The notes under the pieces were generated by a model, which had not been told where the DNA came from, did not search any database, and was given only the letters and a program-made list of their open reading frames with translations. Below, one piece after another: positions 53,724 through 64,000 of a DNA stretch of 64,000 nucleotides. The translations under genes and the position numbers were made by a program. Every line of letters starts with the position of its first letter. Within the stretch, counting starts at the first letter, position 1. Source of the DNA: Conus ventricosus (lineage: Eukaryota; Mollusca; Gastropoda; Neogastropoda; Conidae). Location: assembly GCA_018398815.1 (NCBI GenBank), contig CM031595.1, forward strand, positions 138,972,559-139,036,558. Reading direction: 5' to 3'.

Positions 53724-56470
53724 CCTTTTTTTTTTACTCTACATATTTACACAGACACATTTATACTCTTTCTCTCCTCTCCCCCCCCTCCCCCCCCACC
53801 TCCACCCTCGCACACACACACACACATGCATTTAATCACTTGCACACACTCATTCTCTTTCTCTGTCGCACACGCACCCTTTTTTTTTTAGTTTTTGATT
53901 TTTGGGGGATAGAATTGGGGGGAAAAAGTCTTCAGCCTCATAGAGCTTCACCCTCTGACCCCTGCAAGGGCCTTGTCCTGGATCCCTCTGGAGGTCTCTA
54001 GTGCTCCCCAGGCCTCCAGCGGGTTTTTTTTTCCAATTGTTTTCATGCTTTATAGTTGCTGTAGATGGATCAGCTAGCTGACGGAAGTGCACTGGAACAC
54101 TTAGTTTAGAAATGGTGCGACAAAAGTGCTCTGTACAAATCATGTTTAGAAGCATCTGATGATGCCAAAACAGCTACATTTTATGGCACAAACAGGCAGT
54201 CAATGTTAATGGAACCTGCACATCCAAACCACTGCAATTTGACTTTGTGTAATGACCAAATTAATTTGTGAGATGGTTATAAACTTATGAAATCAGAGTA
54301 TAGTTAAAAAAAAATGTTCAGATTGCTTCAGATTTTATTTAGAAAAATAAAATACTAGAGCAACACTTATCATAAGGCAGCACAATTGGAGGCCTATTAT
54401 GCCTGCTTTTAAGATTTGACACTTCGATGTTATAAATGTGGGTCACAGTATTGTACAGATATCTGAAACATTTGTAAAGATATTTTGAACATTAAAGATA
54501 GATCAATCAGCTTCAAAACTTAAGCTAAATTTGGTATTGCTATTGAGATACTGTAAGCAGTAGGGTTTTGGAGACTTGAATAACTTGCGTTGCAATATTA
54601 TCACTTCTGTTTGCCTTAACAACCCTTTTGAGATGGTTTCCTTCCAGCATGAACAATTATCATTATATCTCAACTCATTGCTGGCTTGGTTAGCAAATAT
54701 GATTGACTGAAATGTTTGGGAGATATGCTTGAAGAATTGTACTCAATTATAAGAGACAGTGAAAGTATTGATGCCATGGGTGGGAGTTTTTCAGTAAAGA
54801 TGTGAATTCAGTATAGGATATTTCTACCACAACCGGGCGTGAACCGGCTCCTACCCAGAGTTAAGTTTGTTATGGGCTCAGCTGGGAAGACTAGGACCAC
54901 ATAGCCAAGTTTCATCTACTTAATGGATGCGTCTCTTGAGAGTGTTGCGCAGATTTCGTGACCAACACTGCAGGTGTCTGTATCTCGGTTGATACTGGGA
55001 TATATTGCGAAAGTAAGCGTAGAGTACAGGCTACAGCCCTGTTATCCACTTTCAGACCAGAATGAAATTCCCTAGCATCACCTTCATTCTAATCCTCATC
55101 AATCAGCATTGAAAAAAAAAAAAAGGGGTCAAATTCTGTGACCCGACATGTTCTGCTCTCGCTATGACAGTTTTGATTGCCTCTCCATGTCTGTGGCTTT
55201 GGTTTGATTTTGTTTGGGTTGCCAGTAATAGCAAATTAATGGGGGTTAAATTGATAGACATGGTGATACCGTCTGGAGGGAAAGCTCACTCACTCAGGCT
55301 GACTCCACAACTGTGTGCCCATTGTTGTCAATAGGGGGGTTAGTACATAGGTGGTGTCCTATGTATGTTGGATCAGAACAGGCACCACTGAACACCACCG
55401 AAGTGACTCGGCAGCAGTACAGTGTCTCCTGTGGTGGGTTGCCTCATGACAACTTGACATTGACTGCTCCCTGTGGAAAGCTGTGGCGGGCCGGGCCAGA
55501 TTGTCATTTCTTTCTGTCTTTGTCTCATTTGATTTTGGTTGTAAGTCCACAAAGGATGATACATTTTTACACAGATTTGAAAAAAAACTACAGAACCAAT
55601 TTTAGTGAAATGCAGAAGAAAGAATATGGTCCCCAAACAAAGTCAAATTTTTGGCGAGATCGGTGACCAGTGTCAATGTTCTCCACAATGCTTGTCTAGT
55701 TTGACCTGTTTCTATTTGTGTAAGCAACATGGAAGAAAAGAATACTATGTGCACTTTTATGAATAGGTTAAAATAGGATCTTTTTCACGTCTAAATGTAT
55801 ACAATTGACTAAGGGCTGTGCACAGATTCTCACCAATCTTTTTTTCAGTATAGTTAAAAACTGTTTGCTCCACCCAGGAGCGTTGCAACAGTTTGCAAAT
55901 TTGATTAAATATACAGCCATCAGTTGCGGATGTCTTGAGTCCATTGGTGACTAATGGAAAAGAACTCAAATCAATTTTTTTTTTTTAATGAAAAATAGAT
56001 TCTGAAAATAGGTAATTGTGTTATAGAATTGAATGATGTAGATCCCACCTTGAATGTTTGGAAATCTTCTTTTTTAAGTAAATAAAGTCTGCCGATTCAT
56101 TTTTTTTTTATCAAAGTTCTAACGTGCTTAAATGTAGATGGTCTCTTTATCTGCTTAAGTCCTGGTCTTTCTTTTACAAAACTTTCCTGTGTGAATTGCA
56201 ATTGCTTTAAAAAAAAAAAAAAAAAAAGGGAAATGTAGAAAGAATGAAAATAAAACAGAACATGAAAGTTACCAATTACTGAATTAGTAGATGGAGGTGA
56301 TTACTGTCCCGAAATAGTTGTATTGGTTATGGGGAAAAAGGTAAAGAATTAAGATGGATGGGCCATCCGAGCATTACAGTTGTGGAGGAGAGTGAATTTT
56401 AAACCATTGAACTATTTGCTAGCTTTGAGAAGCAAATCAGAATGTGTAAGACCAGTATAGCTAGATCCTA
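53724..56470. other. Non-coding DNA with low-complexity tracts
   Basis: It starts with T-, C- and CA-rich tracts (53724-53890). A block around 55290-55500 (CAACTGTGTGCCCATTG ... GTGTCCTATG) looks like an interspersed repeat on recall, but it has no terminus or coding motif I can point to. Frames nearby, including 55313-55666, show no domain. Confidence 0.4.
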
Positions 56471-56536
56471 ATTCTGACAGCCCTGATGTGACCCTTTGCG
56501 GTCGCTGGGCTATAAGCACATTATCTTATCTTAGAT
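56471..56536 (+). repeat. Truncated retroposon 3' tail with TTATC repeats
   Basis: CTGATGTGACCCTTTGCGG, then CGCTGGGCTATAAGCAC, then TTATCTTATCTTA. The ending is a short conserved 3' sequence plus a TTATC tail, as in short LINE/SINE 3' ends of molluscs. Only the last 60 bases are present. Confidence 0.5.
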
Positions 56537-58578
56537 CATGAATTCTGCCTTCAGAAAAGAACAGGAAAAAGAAGAGATCAATGTCGTCACAACTTCAGGA
56601 AATGATATGCCTTGAACGAGGACACCAGCTGGACATGCTTCGTAATAAGAATTGGTAGGTATCTGACCATTCATATTGTCGATCTGATGTCTCGTATTTC
56701 ACCACAATAATTCATTCAGACTGATTTCTTTTTTTTTAAAAGCCTGAAAAATTTTTTTTTTCTGATTTTTCAAAACACACCCATTCCCCTTTTTATAAAA
56801 GAAATATGAAACTTATTTTGTTGTGCATGTCGTTGAAGTATGAAGTTGTACATGACTATCATTATTTGTATCCCAACCCTACACAGATTCTGTCTGGGCT
56901 CATCCGTTCCACCTCTTCGTTTGAAGTCGTCTCATTTTGATCTTTCTAACTGCTATGTCTGAGTTTTGGTCACATTGTGAATTGGGTTTTAATTAATTAA
57001 AAACGCATTAACAAGTGACTTGTCATTGTCAGATTTTCTGTTGCAATTTGTTATAACGAAGTAATCAAATATATTTTGAAAAACAATATGTATCTTACAA
57101 CGTATAGTCTGGACCAGACATGTGGGAGGAAGATGGTCGCTTTCCTTTACAACCAGTTCAAGCAGTTGTTTTTTTGGCTTTACACTGATTTGAAATTTAA
57201 TTCACCAGATTTGGACAGTTGTCTGAGATGCACTGGTTAAGACCACATGCTTGGAAAAGAAGAAAAAAGAATGAATTTTAGATTGCAGATTCTGAACATT
57301 CCAGTGTGTTGGAACTGTTTGTTTTTTATAGTAACTTTTAAGGGAAGGAACATTATTCAACACTGGTTTTGACAAACCCAGCTTCTTCTGCTCACGAGTG
57401 TTTTATTAGCCAACAGTCATGATGCTGTTCATTCTGCTGAATGAGAATCTCTTGGGATTGATTGTTTTGAACAAGTGAAAATGGGAATGGATTGAAGTGA
57501 GACCCTGATAAGGATGATGATAGACATGGAGATGCTTTCAGTGCATGAGGTGAAAGACCACAGTAGTAGTGTGTGGTGCATCATGTGTATATGACATCAA
57601 CTATGTCTAGGGTGTTGAAGGAAAAAGTTTAAGCGCCCGCAAAAACATATCCTCTCTCTCTAAATGTGGTTAGGGTTTGGGAACGGGTATCATGATGAAG
57701 TTGTACTTGATAGACAATGTTCGGAAATCTTAAAGTGAGGTAATCTGTGTTAGACATAGCTCATTTTCACTAGTTTCAGCGAGAGCGACCCAGCTGTTCT
57801 CATAGTAGAGATGCTGTTAGTGGGCACGCCCTAAACAGTTTTACCGTAATAGTCAACTTGGCCACAAAGAAAATGCCAATCCACGGGTATGCATCAGTTT
57901 GCCTGTAATGCAGAGGATGGATATCCTGATTCCTAACCTGGCATGCGCTTTAAATGGTTTAACTCTCTAGATCTATCTGCTTGACCAATAAACTAAGAAA
58001 AGGTAACCATTTGCAACAGAAAGATGGGCATTGTCTTCCCCAGATAATTTTTTTTTTCCAAGTTAATCAAACCCAATCAATGGTACTAGTGAAACATAAA
58101 GCACAAGTTTCTGGTCAAACAATTTTGAGGGGTTCAGACTGATTTTTCTTATTTCAAACTTCTGGAAAAACATAGAAAACAAAAACTAACTTTTCCAGAC
58201 CCGAACAGTTTGTGTTGACTGCTATATTCAGTATTAAAACATGCTTGTTGGTTTTCAATGTCTTGTTGATTGCTAAATCAAAAGATGTAGGATGCCTCCA
58301 AATGCTCGGATTTTGTTTGTTACAGGTACACTTTCAGCTAAAGAAGCTTTTGCCCCCCTGTGCCTGACAAAAAGCTCCAATCCTTGACCAGGCAGGGGGC
58401 CTTAGGCAGATCCGTGGATCTTCTGCCTTCCTGCTTTTGAGTTTGTATTGATGACACCTATGAAGACGGCCGCAGTCCTGTTTCTTTGCATTTTCATAAC
58501 TACCACTAGTACCAGTTGCAATTTGTTTTACGCACATCAAAATTGTTCCAATGAGGTCATTTTATGGCTTCTAGGGTA
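56537..58578. other. Non-coding AT-rich DNA
   Basis: About 2 kb of T- and A-rich sequence. No coding motif, terminal repeat or array was recognised on either strand. Confidence 0.5.
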
Positions 58579-58700
58579 CAGGGTTCGTACAGAGTCCTGG
58601 AAGTCTGGAAAAAGTATGGAAAAATGAAAAAAAACATTTCCAGGGGTGGAAAAGTCTTGGAATTTTGTAATTTGTGGCCATGGGTCTGGAGAGAATATCT
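58579..58700 (+). repeat. Solo end of a hAT-like transposon
   Basis: CAGGGTTCGTACAGAGTCC followed by TGGAAGTCTGGAAAAAG. The terminus resembles both ends of the element at 40438-41718 and the CAGGGTTCGTAC family start. No opposite end was found before Polinton 2, so this is one truncated end. Confidence 0.55.
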
Positions 58701-59001
58701 TTATACGGGTTCAAGCTCACCATATCTTATTTTGCACGAAAACCCCCCTTTTCACATACAAGTCACGTCCTTCTCATATGAGTTTTGGCTAAAATTAACA
58801 CCTTTTGTAAGTTTTCACAAACAAGATTAACACACAAAAACCTCTAAAAATTGACGTAATCGTTAATTTAAAACGGGGACTTGCGTGCAAGATAAGATAG
58901 GGTGATCGTGAACCGTATAAAGACATTCTCTCCAGGGACATAAAAATTAAGTTTAACAAAAAAATAAGTTTAGCAAAGAATAAACACTATTTTTTGTTAA
59001 C
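58701..59001. other. Junction between hAT-like end and Polinton 2
   Basis: 300 bases with no gene. By comparison with Polinton 1, convergent polymerase sequence should start here but is absent, so Polinton 2 is truncated or interrupted within about 100 bases of its integrase stop. Confidence 0.5.
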
Positions 59002-59949
59002 TCACTGTGTTTGGCGGGACAACTTGCAGCTCTTCACGAACAAAGGATCTTTAGGGGCAGGCTTTTTAGAAGAGAGAGTCTCTCTTAAATAATATACAGG
59101 AGGGGTTGTTTTCATGATTCTTTCAACTTCATATACGTCTACGCTCCATATAGGATCTGTGGCTCTAATTCTAACATCGCCCTCTGCCTCTCCAGGAGCA
59201 TACAAGTATCTTACTTTTAGCCCAAACGGCAAGAGTTTTTGAGTCCCCTGCACATCTTCAGTAATGCTAATTTTTTTTAATTTGATTGCGTTTACTGGTC
59301 TAAGGCCTGTTGCTTTAAATTCTTCATTGTTCATAGCACGTAAGACTGCTGGCAATCTCCTAAACCCATTCTGTGTTACGCGTTCTGTCCATAATTTCTC
59401 TGTGATATTGATAGGTAAACAGGCGTTCAGCTAGATTCTTATTAAAGTTTTCTACTAGGGCTTGTGATCGATGGTTGCCTGGGATCCCTCTCTTAACTGT
59501 AACGTGATGTTTTAAAAACAGCTGGTTTACAGAACCTTTAAACTCTTTTCCATCATCAACCTGGATCATCCTTGGATACTTTAATGGACCTCGCATGTAT
59601 ATTTGTTGTAAAGCCACAGCCACAGCAGTTGAGCTTTTATCAGTTAAAGGTTCAGCGTCTTTGTATCTTGAAGCCATGTCTACAACTGTCAGAGCATACT
59701 TAAACTTTTTTCTTCTAACTTTGTCATGTGGAAGATACAGCAAGTCCATTTGGTGTGTGTCATTTGGAACTGAGTTAACAAATCTAGGCCTTATTATTCT
59801 TTTTGGGGCAGGCAAATATATTTGCCAAATTGCTTGTTTTGAAAGCCAGTCTTTCGCATCCGATTCAGACACTCTAGCAGCTTTACTTAGTTTTTCAATA
59901 GCAGTCTTTCCTTTCCAATACCCTTAGGAGAATAATATGTTTTGTTCAT
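59002..59949 (-). pseudogene. Polinton 2 integrase (rve family), two frameshifts
   Basis: A retroviral-type DDE integrase that would insert the element. The start is at 59949. WLSKQAIWQIYLPAPK is near residue 40. The triad is readable: Asp in THQMDLLYLP (about 59755), Asp in IQVDDGKEF (about 59560) and Glu in ALVENFNKNLAER (about 59450). A C-terminal domain with VKRGIPG, RVPA-type and PVYYLRET blocks runs to the stop at 59002. Two single-base frameshifts break it: one about 25 bases into the gene (C/A run) and one at about 59358 after NTEWV (T run). Both are in short homopolymers, so either assembly error or early decay is possible. Apart from these it looks complete at about 315 residues. 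Confidence 0.85.
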
Positions 59950-59977
59950 ATTTTAAATGCATTTTATTTTACACAAG

Positions 59978-60372
59978 TCAGTGAGCAACAAGATAGACTG
60001 AGGTCATGCCAACTGCAATAAAAACTATCTCTGCAGTCTTCTGTTCCTCAGACGGTTCATAAAAGTCAGACAGTTCTGGTGGTGGCGATGTTAGAAACTT
60101 CTTTCCTGTCACTAAGTAATACTCATTCATTGCGTCATCAACGTCTGTAAATGTGTGCTCTGCATGTCCCTGTTCTCTTAACTTTTTATTAATAAAGTCT
60201 GAGCAATTCGCCTTTTCTCATAAGCATCTCTTGCCTTAGCTAAATCTTCTATTGCCTTATTATGACGTTCTCTCTCTTCATCGGACCGCAATTTACTAAA
60301 CATATAATTGCTGCCAGAAAAGGCCAATGCATTAACAATAGCTCCTCCCACCATTAGAACCAATCCAGACAT
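59978..60372 (-). pseudogene. Polinton 2 GSN-motif small protein with C-terminal membrane segment, one frameshift
   Basis: It starts MSGLVLMVGGAIVNALAF at 60372, then GSNYMFSKL, a charged helix (ERERHNKAIEDLAKARDAY) and a frame break near 60195. In the next frame KLREQGHAEHTF, YYLVTGKKF and LSDFYEPSEEQKTAEI follow, ending in a hydrophobic segment before TGA (59978-59980). The total is about 130 residues. Both parts match what I recall of a small conserved Polinton protein. The break is a one-base change. Features are a Gly-rich hydrophobic N-terminus, a central amphipathic helix and a C-terminal membrane-like segment. It stops 28 bases before the integrase start. Function unknown. Confidence 0.65.
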
Positions 60373-60407
60373 CTTTTTATAAATCAATATTTTCTAGATT
60401 AATCTTT

Positions 60408-60539
60408 CTATGTATTAATATTTTCTGGGATAATCCCCTGTGTAACAAGAAAGTCTTGTGACGCAATCCCTGCAGTAATTACAACTATAACCTTAACAAC
60501 GTCCTCAATGTCTAACCTTCCTAGGTCAGCCGGCCTCAT
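60408..60539 (-). CDS. Polinton 2 very small membrane ORF (43 codons), intact
   Basis: An uninterrupted frame from the ATG at 60539 to TAG at 60408. It starts MRPADLGRLDIEDVV, has one hydrophobic stretch (VVKVIVVITAGIA) and ends GIIPENINT. It lies 35 bases upstream of the GSN-motif gene. A clearly related but broken copy sits in the same place in Polinton 1 (26321-26455). Conservation of sequence and position between two divergent elements argues that it is a real gene despite its size. A single-pass membrane micro-protein or a small capsid-associated peptide would fit; nothing shows which. Confidence 0.6.
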   Translation of the reverse strand: MRPADLGRLDIEDVVKVIVVITAGIASQDFLVTQGIIPENINT

Positions 60540-60560
60540 TTTAACCCTTACACTGGTTAT

Positions 60561-61300
60561 TTAACAACGTACTATTAAGTATGTTGTCTGGTGAATTTCC
60601 AGAAGGAAAGTTTTAAAAGAATAGTTACGTTTGTATGATATGCATAACTTTTCAACGGTTAGTATTTGAACATGACATGCAGAATAAAAATTGTTAGTAA
60701 TTGAATAAAGAATAATATAAAACAGAACTGGGGTGCTTGTGAGTGTTTGATTAGGTGCTGACCTGTCCAGAATGTGAAAATAACAGGTGAAAACAGGTGG
60801 CACATCCTGCTTGTCATTCTCACGAGCTTGTTCACAAATAATCCAGTCTATGGTGTTCCACACTATCCAGAAATAAGTCATAGCCTTTTTCAAAGGAAAG
60901 TCAGTGTGGATTAAACTGTCTTTCATGCAGGTAATTCAGGTAAGAATGAATAAGGTACAGTTCAGTTTTCACATTGAAATCGTGTGCTGCTAACACACAA
61001 AAAAAAACAAAAATGGTCACTATCAACAAATGTAATAGTCAGCCCACACTGTCGTCATTTATGTTTGAAAGGTTTAGGATCATCTGGAAGCGCTACACTG
61101 AGTTTTTCTTCCCCACTGAATAGCATCTTGAGATTCCCCTCACCCTTAGGCACTCATCCAGTCACTGTCTGTGTCGATCTCAAAATCACGATTGCATGGT
61201 GCTTGATCTAAATCAAAACTATCACCCATCACACCAGTTCATTCAAAATGTCCATAACTTCTTCACCCCCTTTTTCCACAAAAAATTTTCAGCAAAACAT
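60561..61300. other. Polinton 2 right arm, no certain gene
   Basis: A - strand frame of 121 codons (60561-60926) has no motif I recognise and a Thr/Ile/Tyr-rich composition. Another - strand stretch at 61050-61215 reads EIDTDSDWMSA in one frame and LSVALPDDPKPF in a second, so it may be a frameshifted small gene of the element. Confidence 0.3.
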
Positions 61301-64000
61301 CTTAAACAATTTTTTCCTAATTTATAAAGTTCGCTTCGGGCGCTGCCTTTTTTTGGTTCCCCAAAGGACGAGTGGGTTGGTCGCACTATGCTTAAAAGCG
61401 TTTAACCAAAATCTAAGCTAAAACATTGAAATCATGTTGGGGGCTCGCTCAGTCCCAGGAAAAATTAGTTTGTCACTGACCCCATTTTTTCGTTTTCGGG
61501 GTTTTGTGTCTTTTGAAACTAGGCTCGCAAGGCTCCCCCTAAGGGGAAAAACTTTTGTCGCGAAAACCAGTGTGGGCCCATGAGAAATTGGGCGTTTTTT
61601 GTCGGCCCCAGCGAAAGGGGTTTGGTTTTTTTAAACATTTTTTTTGTAAACACTTATAGCCTTATATTTAAAGACCCCCAAATTTAAAGGGCGGGGAATG
61701 GAAAATTCGTATTGATAATTTTTTTATCATCTTTTTAAACTAAAAAAAAATTTTTAAAAATATTTTAATCGAAAGACGTCTTTGTGTTTTTTAAATTTGT
61801 GATTTTTTGGGTTGTTAAAAAAAAAATATTTGTTGAAACTATTTTGGGCGAATCTTTATTTTTCCCCATTTTGGGAGGGTTTTTTTTCCCTTTAACAAAC
61901 ATTTTGAAAGGGGTTTGAATAAAAAAACCCCAACGAAAAGGCACTGCTTAAATTTAAACCAGCGTTAAACTCGGGTTTTTTTAAAAGTATTAAAATTTTT
62001 TTTTTATTGTTTTTTTTAAAAGGGATTGTGGAACTATTAAAGTGTGAGGAGAAAGCAGACTACTCAGAGCCCATTCCCATAAAAAAAGTTTATACTCTCG
62101 GGGCTGCGTGTGGAAAAAAAAAAACCCAGTATTTAGGCCCAAAAACTAAGTATTAAAACAAATCAAAAAAATTTTCTACTTCAGCTTTGGGAAAAATTTT
62201 ACTACGCTAGGTACGAAGGCAGTTAGGGTCAAAAAGGGTTTTGATCGGTTGGGGCGGGCCCAATGATTAGCCTTTTTGCTAAGTTAGAAAAGAAAAGGAT
62301 GGCCCCGGTTTTTGTTTTCAGTTTGAAGATTTAAAATATGACTTTTCCAAGACCCGGTTTTAAAAAACAAGTTCCCTTTAGAAACTTTTGCAGTAAATTT
62401 TATTAAAAGTTTTGGGGGAGGGATGTTATCCCAAATTCTCAGGGATTAATTATTTTTAATCATTTTAAATTTTTGTCTTTTTAAAATTTTAATCGCAAAA
62501 AAAAAAATGAGGGAAAGCCCCGCAGGACAGTAGCAGGAGCGAATGAAAACCACAAGTGAATGCCCCACAAGTGTTTGGAAACCAAAAGTAAAGTAATGTT
62601 ACTAAGCCAAAAAATTTCCGGGGGCGTGTTGAGGCAGGGCGAAAAAACTAGCGGGAAGGGAAAAAGATGAAAAAAAAGGCCCCCCAAATTTAAACAAAGA
62701 AAAAAATTTTTTTAGATGTAATACAACTCGCCACCCCCAAACAAAAAACCCCAATTAAAACAAAACACATCAAAAACAACGAAAAGATGTTTTATTATGT
62801 ATTTGGGCTGTTTTTGGGTTGGTGGGGGAGTTTTTAGATAAAAAATTGTCTAACGCCATACTTAGCAGCAAAGCCCAAAAAAACCCCCAAAAAACCATTT
62901 TAAAAGAAGAAGGGGTCAGCTTCTGCAAAAAAAGTAAACCCCCCTGCTGTAGCCCAAATTTTCTGGGGAAAATATTTTTTAAGAACTTTTTAAATTTAAA
63001 ATTTAAGAACTAGTTAAGAAACAATTTTAAGTTAGTTATAGAAAGTATTTTTTAAATTTTAAGGAAAGTAAATTAAAATTTAAGTACCAAAAAAAAAATT
63101 TTTTAAGTTAGTTATAAAAATTTAAATTTTTTAAGTTAAGGGCAAGTAAAAATTTCAAGTAAAGTACAAAAAGAAAAAGTTTTTGTTTTAAGTATAGGGA
63201 GGTTTTTTAAAAAAGTACTAGTTAGGTTTTAATTAAATACAAATAAATCCGGCAAGTTAATCTTTTAAAGTTCTCCCAAAGTTTCCCACAGCTTTTTAAA
63301 ACCGGATTGACGTAAAGTTTTGTTTTTGTTTAGGACTAGTGATTTTTTATTAACTGAAATTGGGGTTTTCTTGATGAAGAGTAAAGCGAGATTTAAAATT
63401 TGTGTGATTAAAAAAACTTTGTTTTCAAAGGGGGGTTGCTTTGTTGTTATGTTTAGTTATTTTTTTGTTTACAAACTTCTTTACTTATGCCCTTAGCCTT
63501 CTTTTATTACAGAAAATCTGGCTGGCAAGCTTTTACTTTTTTGGGCCCCCCAAAACCCAAAATTTCTTTTATAACTGCCCCCTTAAGTTATCCTTTATCT
63601 TTCCAAATTTCTTTTTTGTTCACGGTTTAAAGTAAAGGACTGTCTTTTGGGTTTCGATTTTTGGGGTACCCCCCTTTAAAATCCTTTAGCTATTTTGTTT
63701 TTAATTTCCCTTTTTGAAGTCTTTGTGGGGGGGCGTTTAGAAAAAAAGAGTCGTTTTCTGTGGGAAAGGACTCTTGCTTTTTGGGTTTCAGTGGTTTTTT
63801 AAAATAGTCGTAAGAAATTTTAACATCAATAACTTTGACAACTTAATACGGTTTTTAAAGCCGGAAAAAAAACCGGCTTGTCCAATTTAACATCCCTTTT
63901 TTTTATCTTAAAGCCAACCAGGCTTGTTAAAACTTCTAAAGTCTTGATTTGTTTGGGGTTTTAAAGGGAAACCCTTTAAATTTCTTGGGTTTTTTTTTGT
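61301..64000. other. Homopolymer-dominated, low-reliability sequence
   Basis: Runs of four or more A, T, C or G occur every few bases (for example TTTTAAAGGGAAACCC and CCCCCCAAAACCC), unlike the rest of the window. Frames are broken everywhere. The pattern is that of unpolished long-read consensus with homopolymer length errors. At 62960-63250 a tract of AAGTTAG/AAGTA repeats may be the Polinton 2 terminal region. No gene can be supported. Confidence 0.55.

Larger units (their letters stand above)
59002..63250 (-). mobile_element. Polinton/Maverick 2, truncated
   Basis: It carries the integrase, the GSN-motif protein and the 43-codon ORF in the same order and orientation relative to one another as Polinton 1, here all on the - strand. 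To the right lie unresolved sequence and an AT-rich tract with AAGTTAG/AAGTA repeats (62960-63250) where the terminal repeat is expected. Polymerase and capsid genes are absent because the left side is cut off. The right boundary is uncertain as sequence quality falls. Confidence 0.75.

Noticed and set aside
55290..55510. A possible interspersed repeat recalled from other mollusc sequences
   Set aside because: No terminus, tail or coding motif is visible here and the recall could not be verified.
60541..60556. TTAACCCTTACACTGG, resembling a piggyBac end at TTAA
   Set aside because: No opposite end was found to the right. The TTAA overlaps the region just before the 43-codon ORF of Polinton 2, so chance is more likely.
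24655..63250. The idea that both Polinton pieces are two halves of one element
   Set aside because: Both contain the same three-gene block, including the integrase, on opposite strands, so they are two separate copies.

Overview
The window is eukaryotic nuclear DNA, most likely from a lophotrochozoan animal and probably a marine gastropod mollusc. That call rests on the animal-type SR splicing factor, on LINE and SINE families that look molluscan to me, and on Polinton/Maverick elements. It is an inference from memory, not a database result. The DNA is AT-rich, gene-poor and full of transposable-element (TE) remains.

The only host gene I can defend is SRSF2 (SC35-like). Exon 1 (RRM) is at 19753-20084 and exon 2 (RS domain) at 42370-42595, both on the + strand. 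They join in frame across an intron of about 22.3 kb. That intron holds a LINE 3' end (20.25-20.94 kb), a hAT-like fragment (21.55-22.38 kb), a decayed Polinton (about 24.66-39 kb), a foldback with telomere-like repeats (39.8 kb) and a 1.28-kb hAT-like element (40.4-41.7 kb).

Left flank (1-19.7 kb): non-coding DNA, SINE pieces, a TTAA-flanked piggyBac-like deletion derivative (3.9-5.37 kb), long CA/CT microsatellites and at least six LINE remnants. At 15.8-19.3 kb an RTE-like LINE on the - strand is split twice, by two younger + strand LINEs.

Polinton 1 (intron of SRSF2) has recognisable but broken genes. On + are a very small membrane ORF, a small GSN-motif protein and an rve integrase. On - are protein-primed DNA polymerase B, an unidentified ORF and a double-jelly-roll major capsid protein. 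A coiled-coil, membrane-anchored protein follows on +. Polinton 2 (59.0-60.5 kb and rightwards) keeps the same three-gene block in better shape on the - strand: a 43-codon ORF, the GSN protein and the integrase.

Right flank (43-58.6 kb): the SRSF2 3' UTR, non-coding DNA, and a complete-ended Ty3/gypsy-type LTR retrotransposon (47206-53718). Its LTRs are about 1.53 kb and near-identical. Its gag is intact, but most of pol is deleted, including the RT catalytic core and the whole integrase. From about 61.3 kb to the end the sequence is dominated by homopolymer runs and reads like poorly polished assembly.
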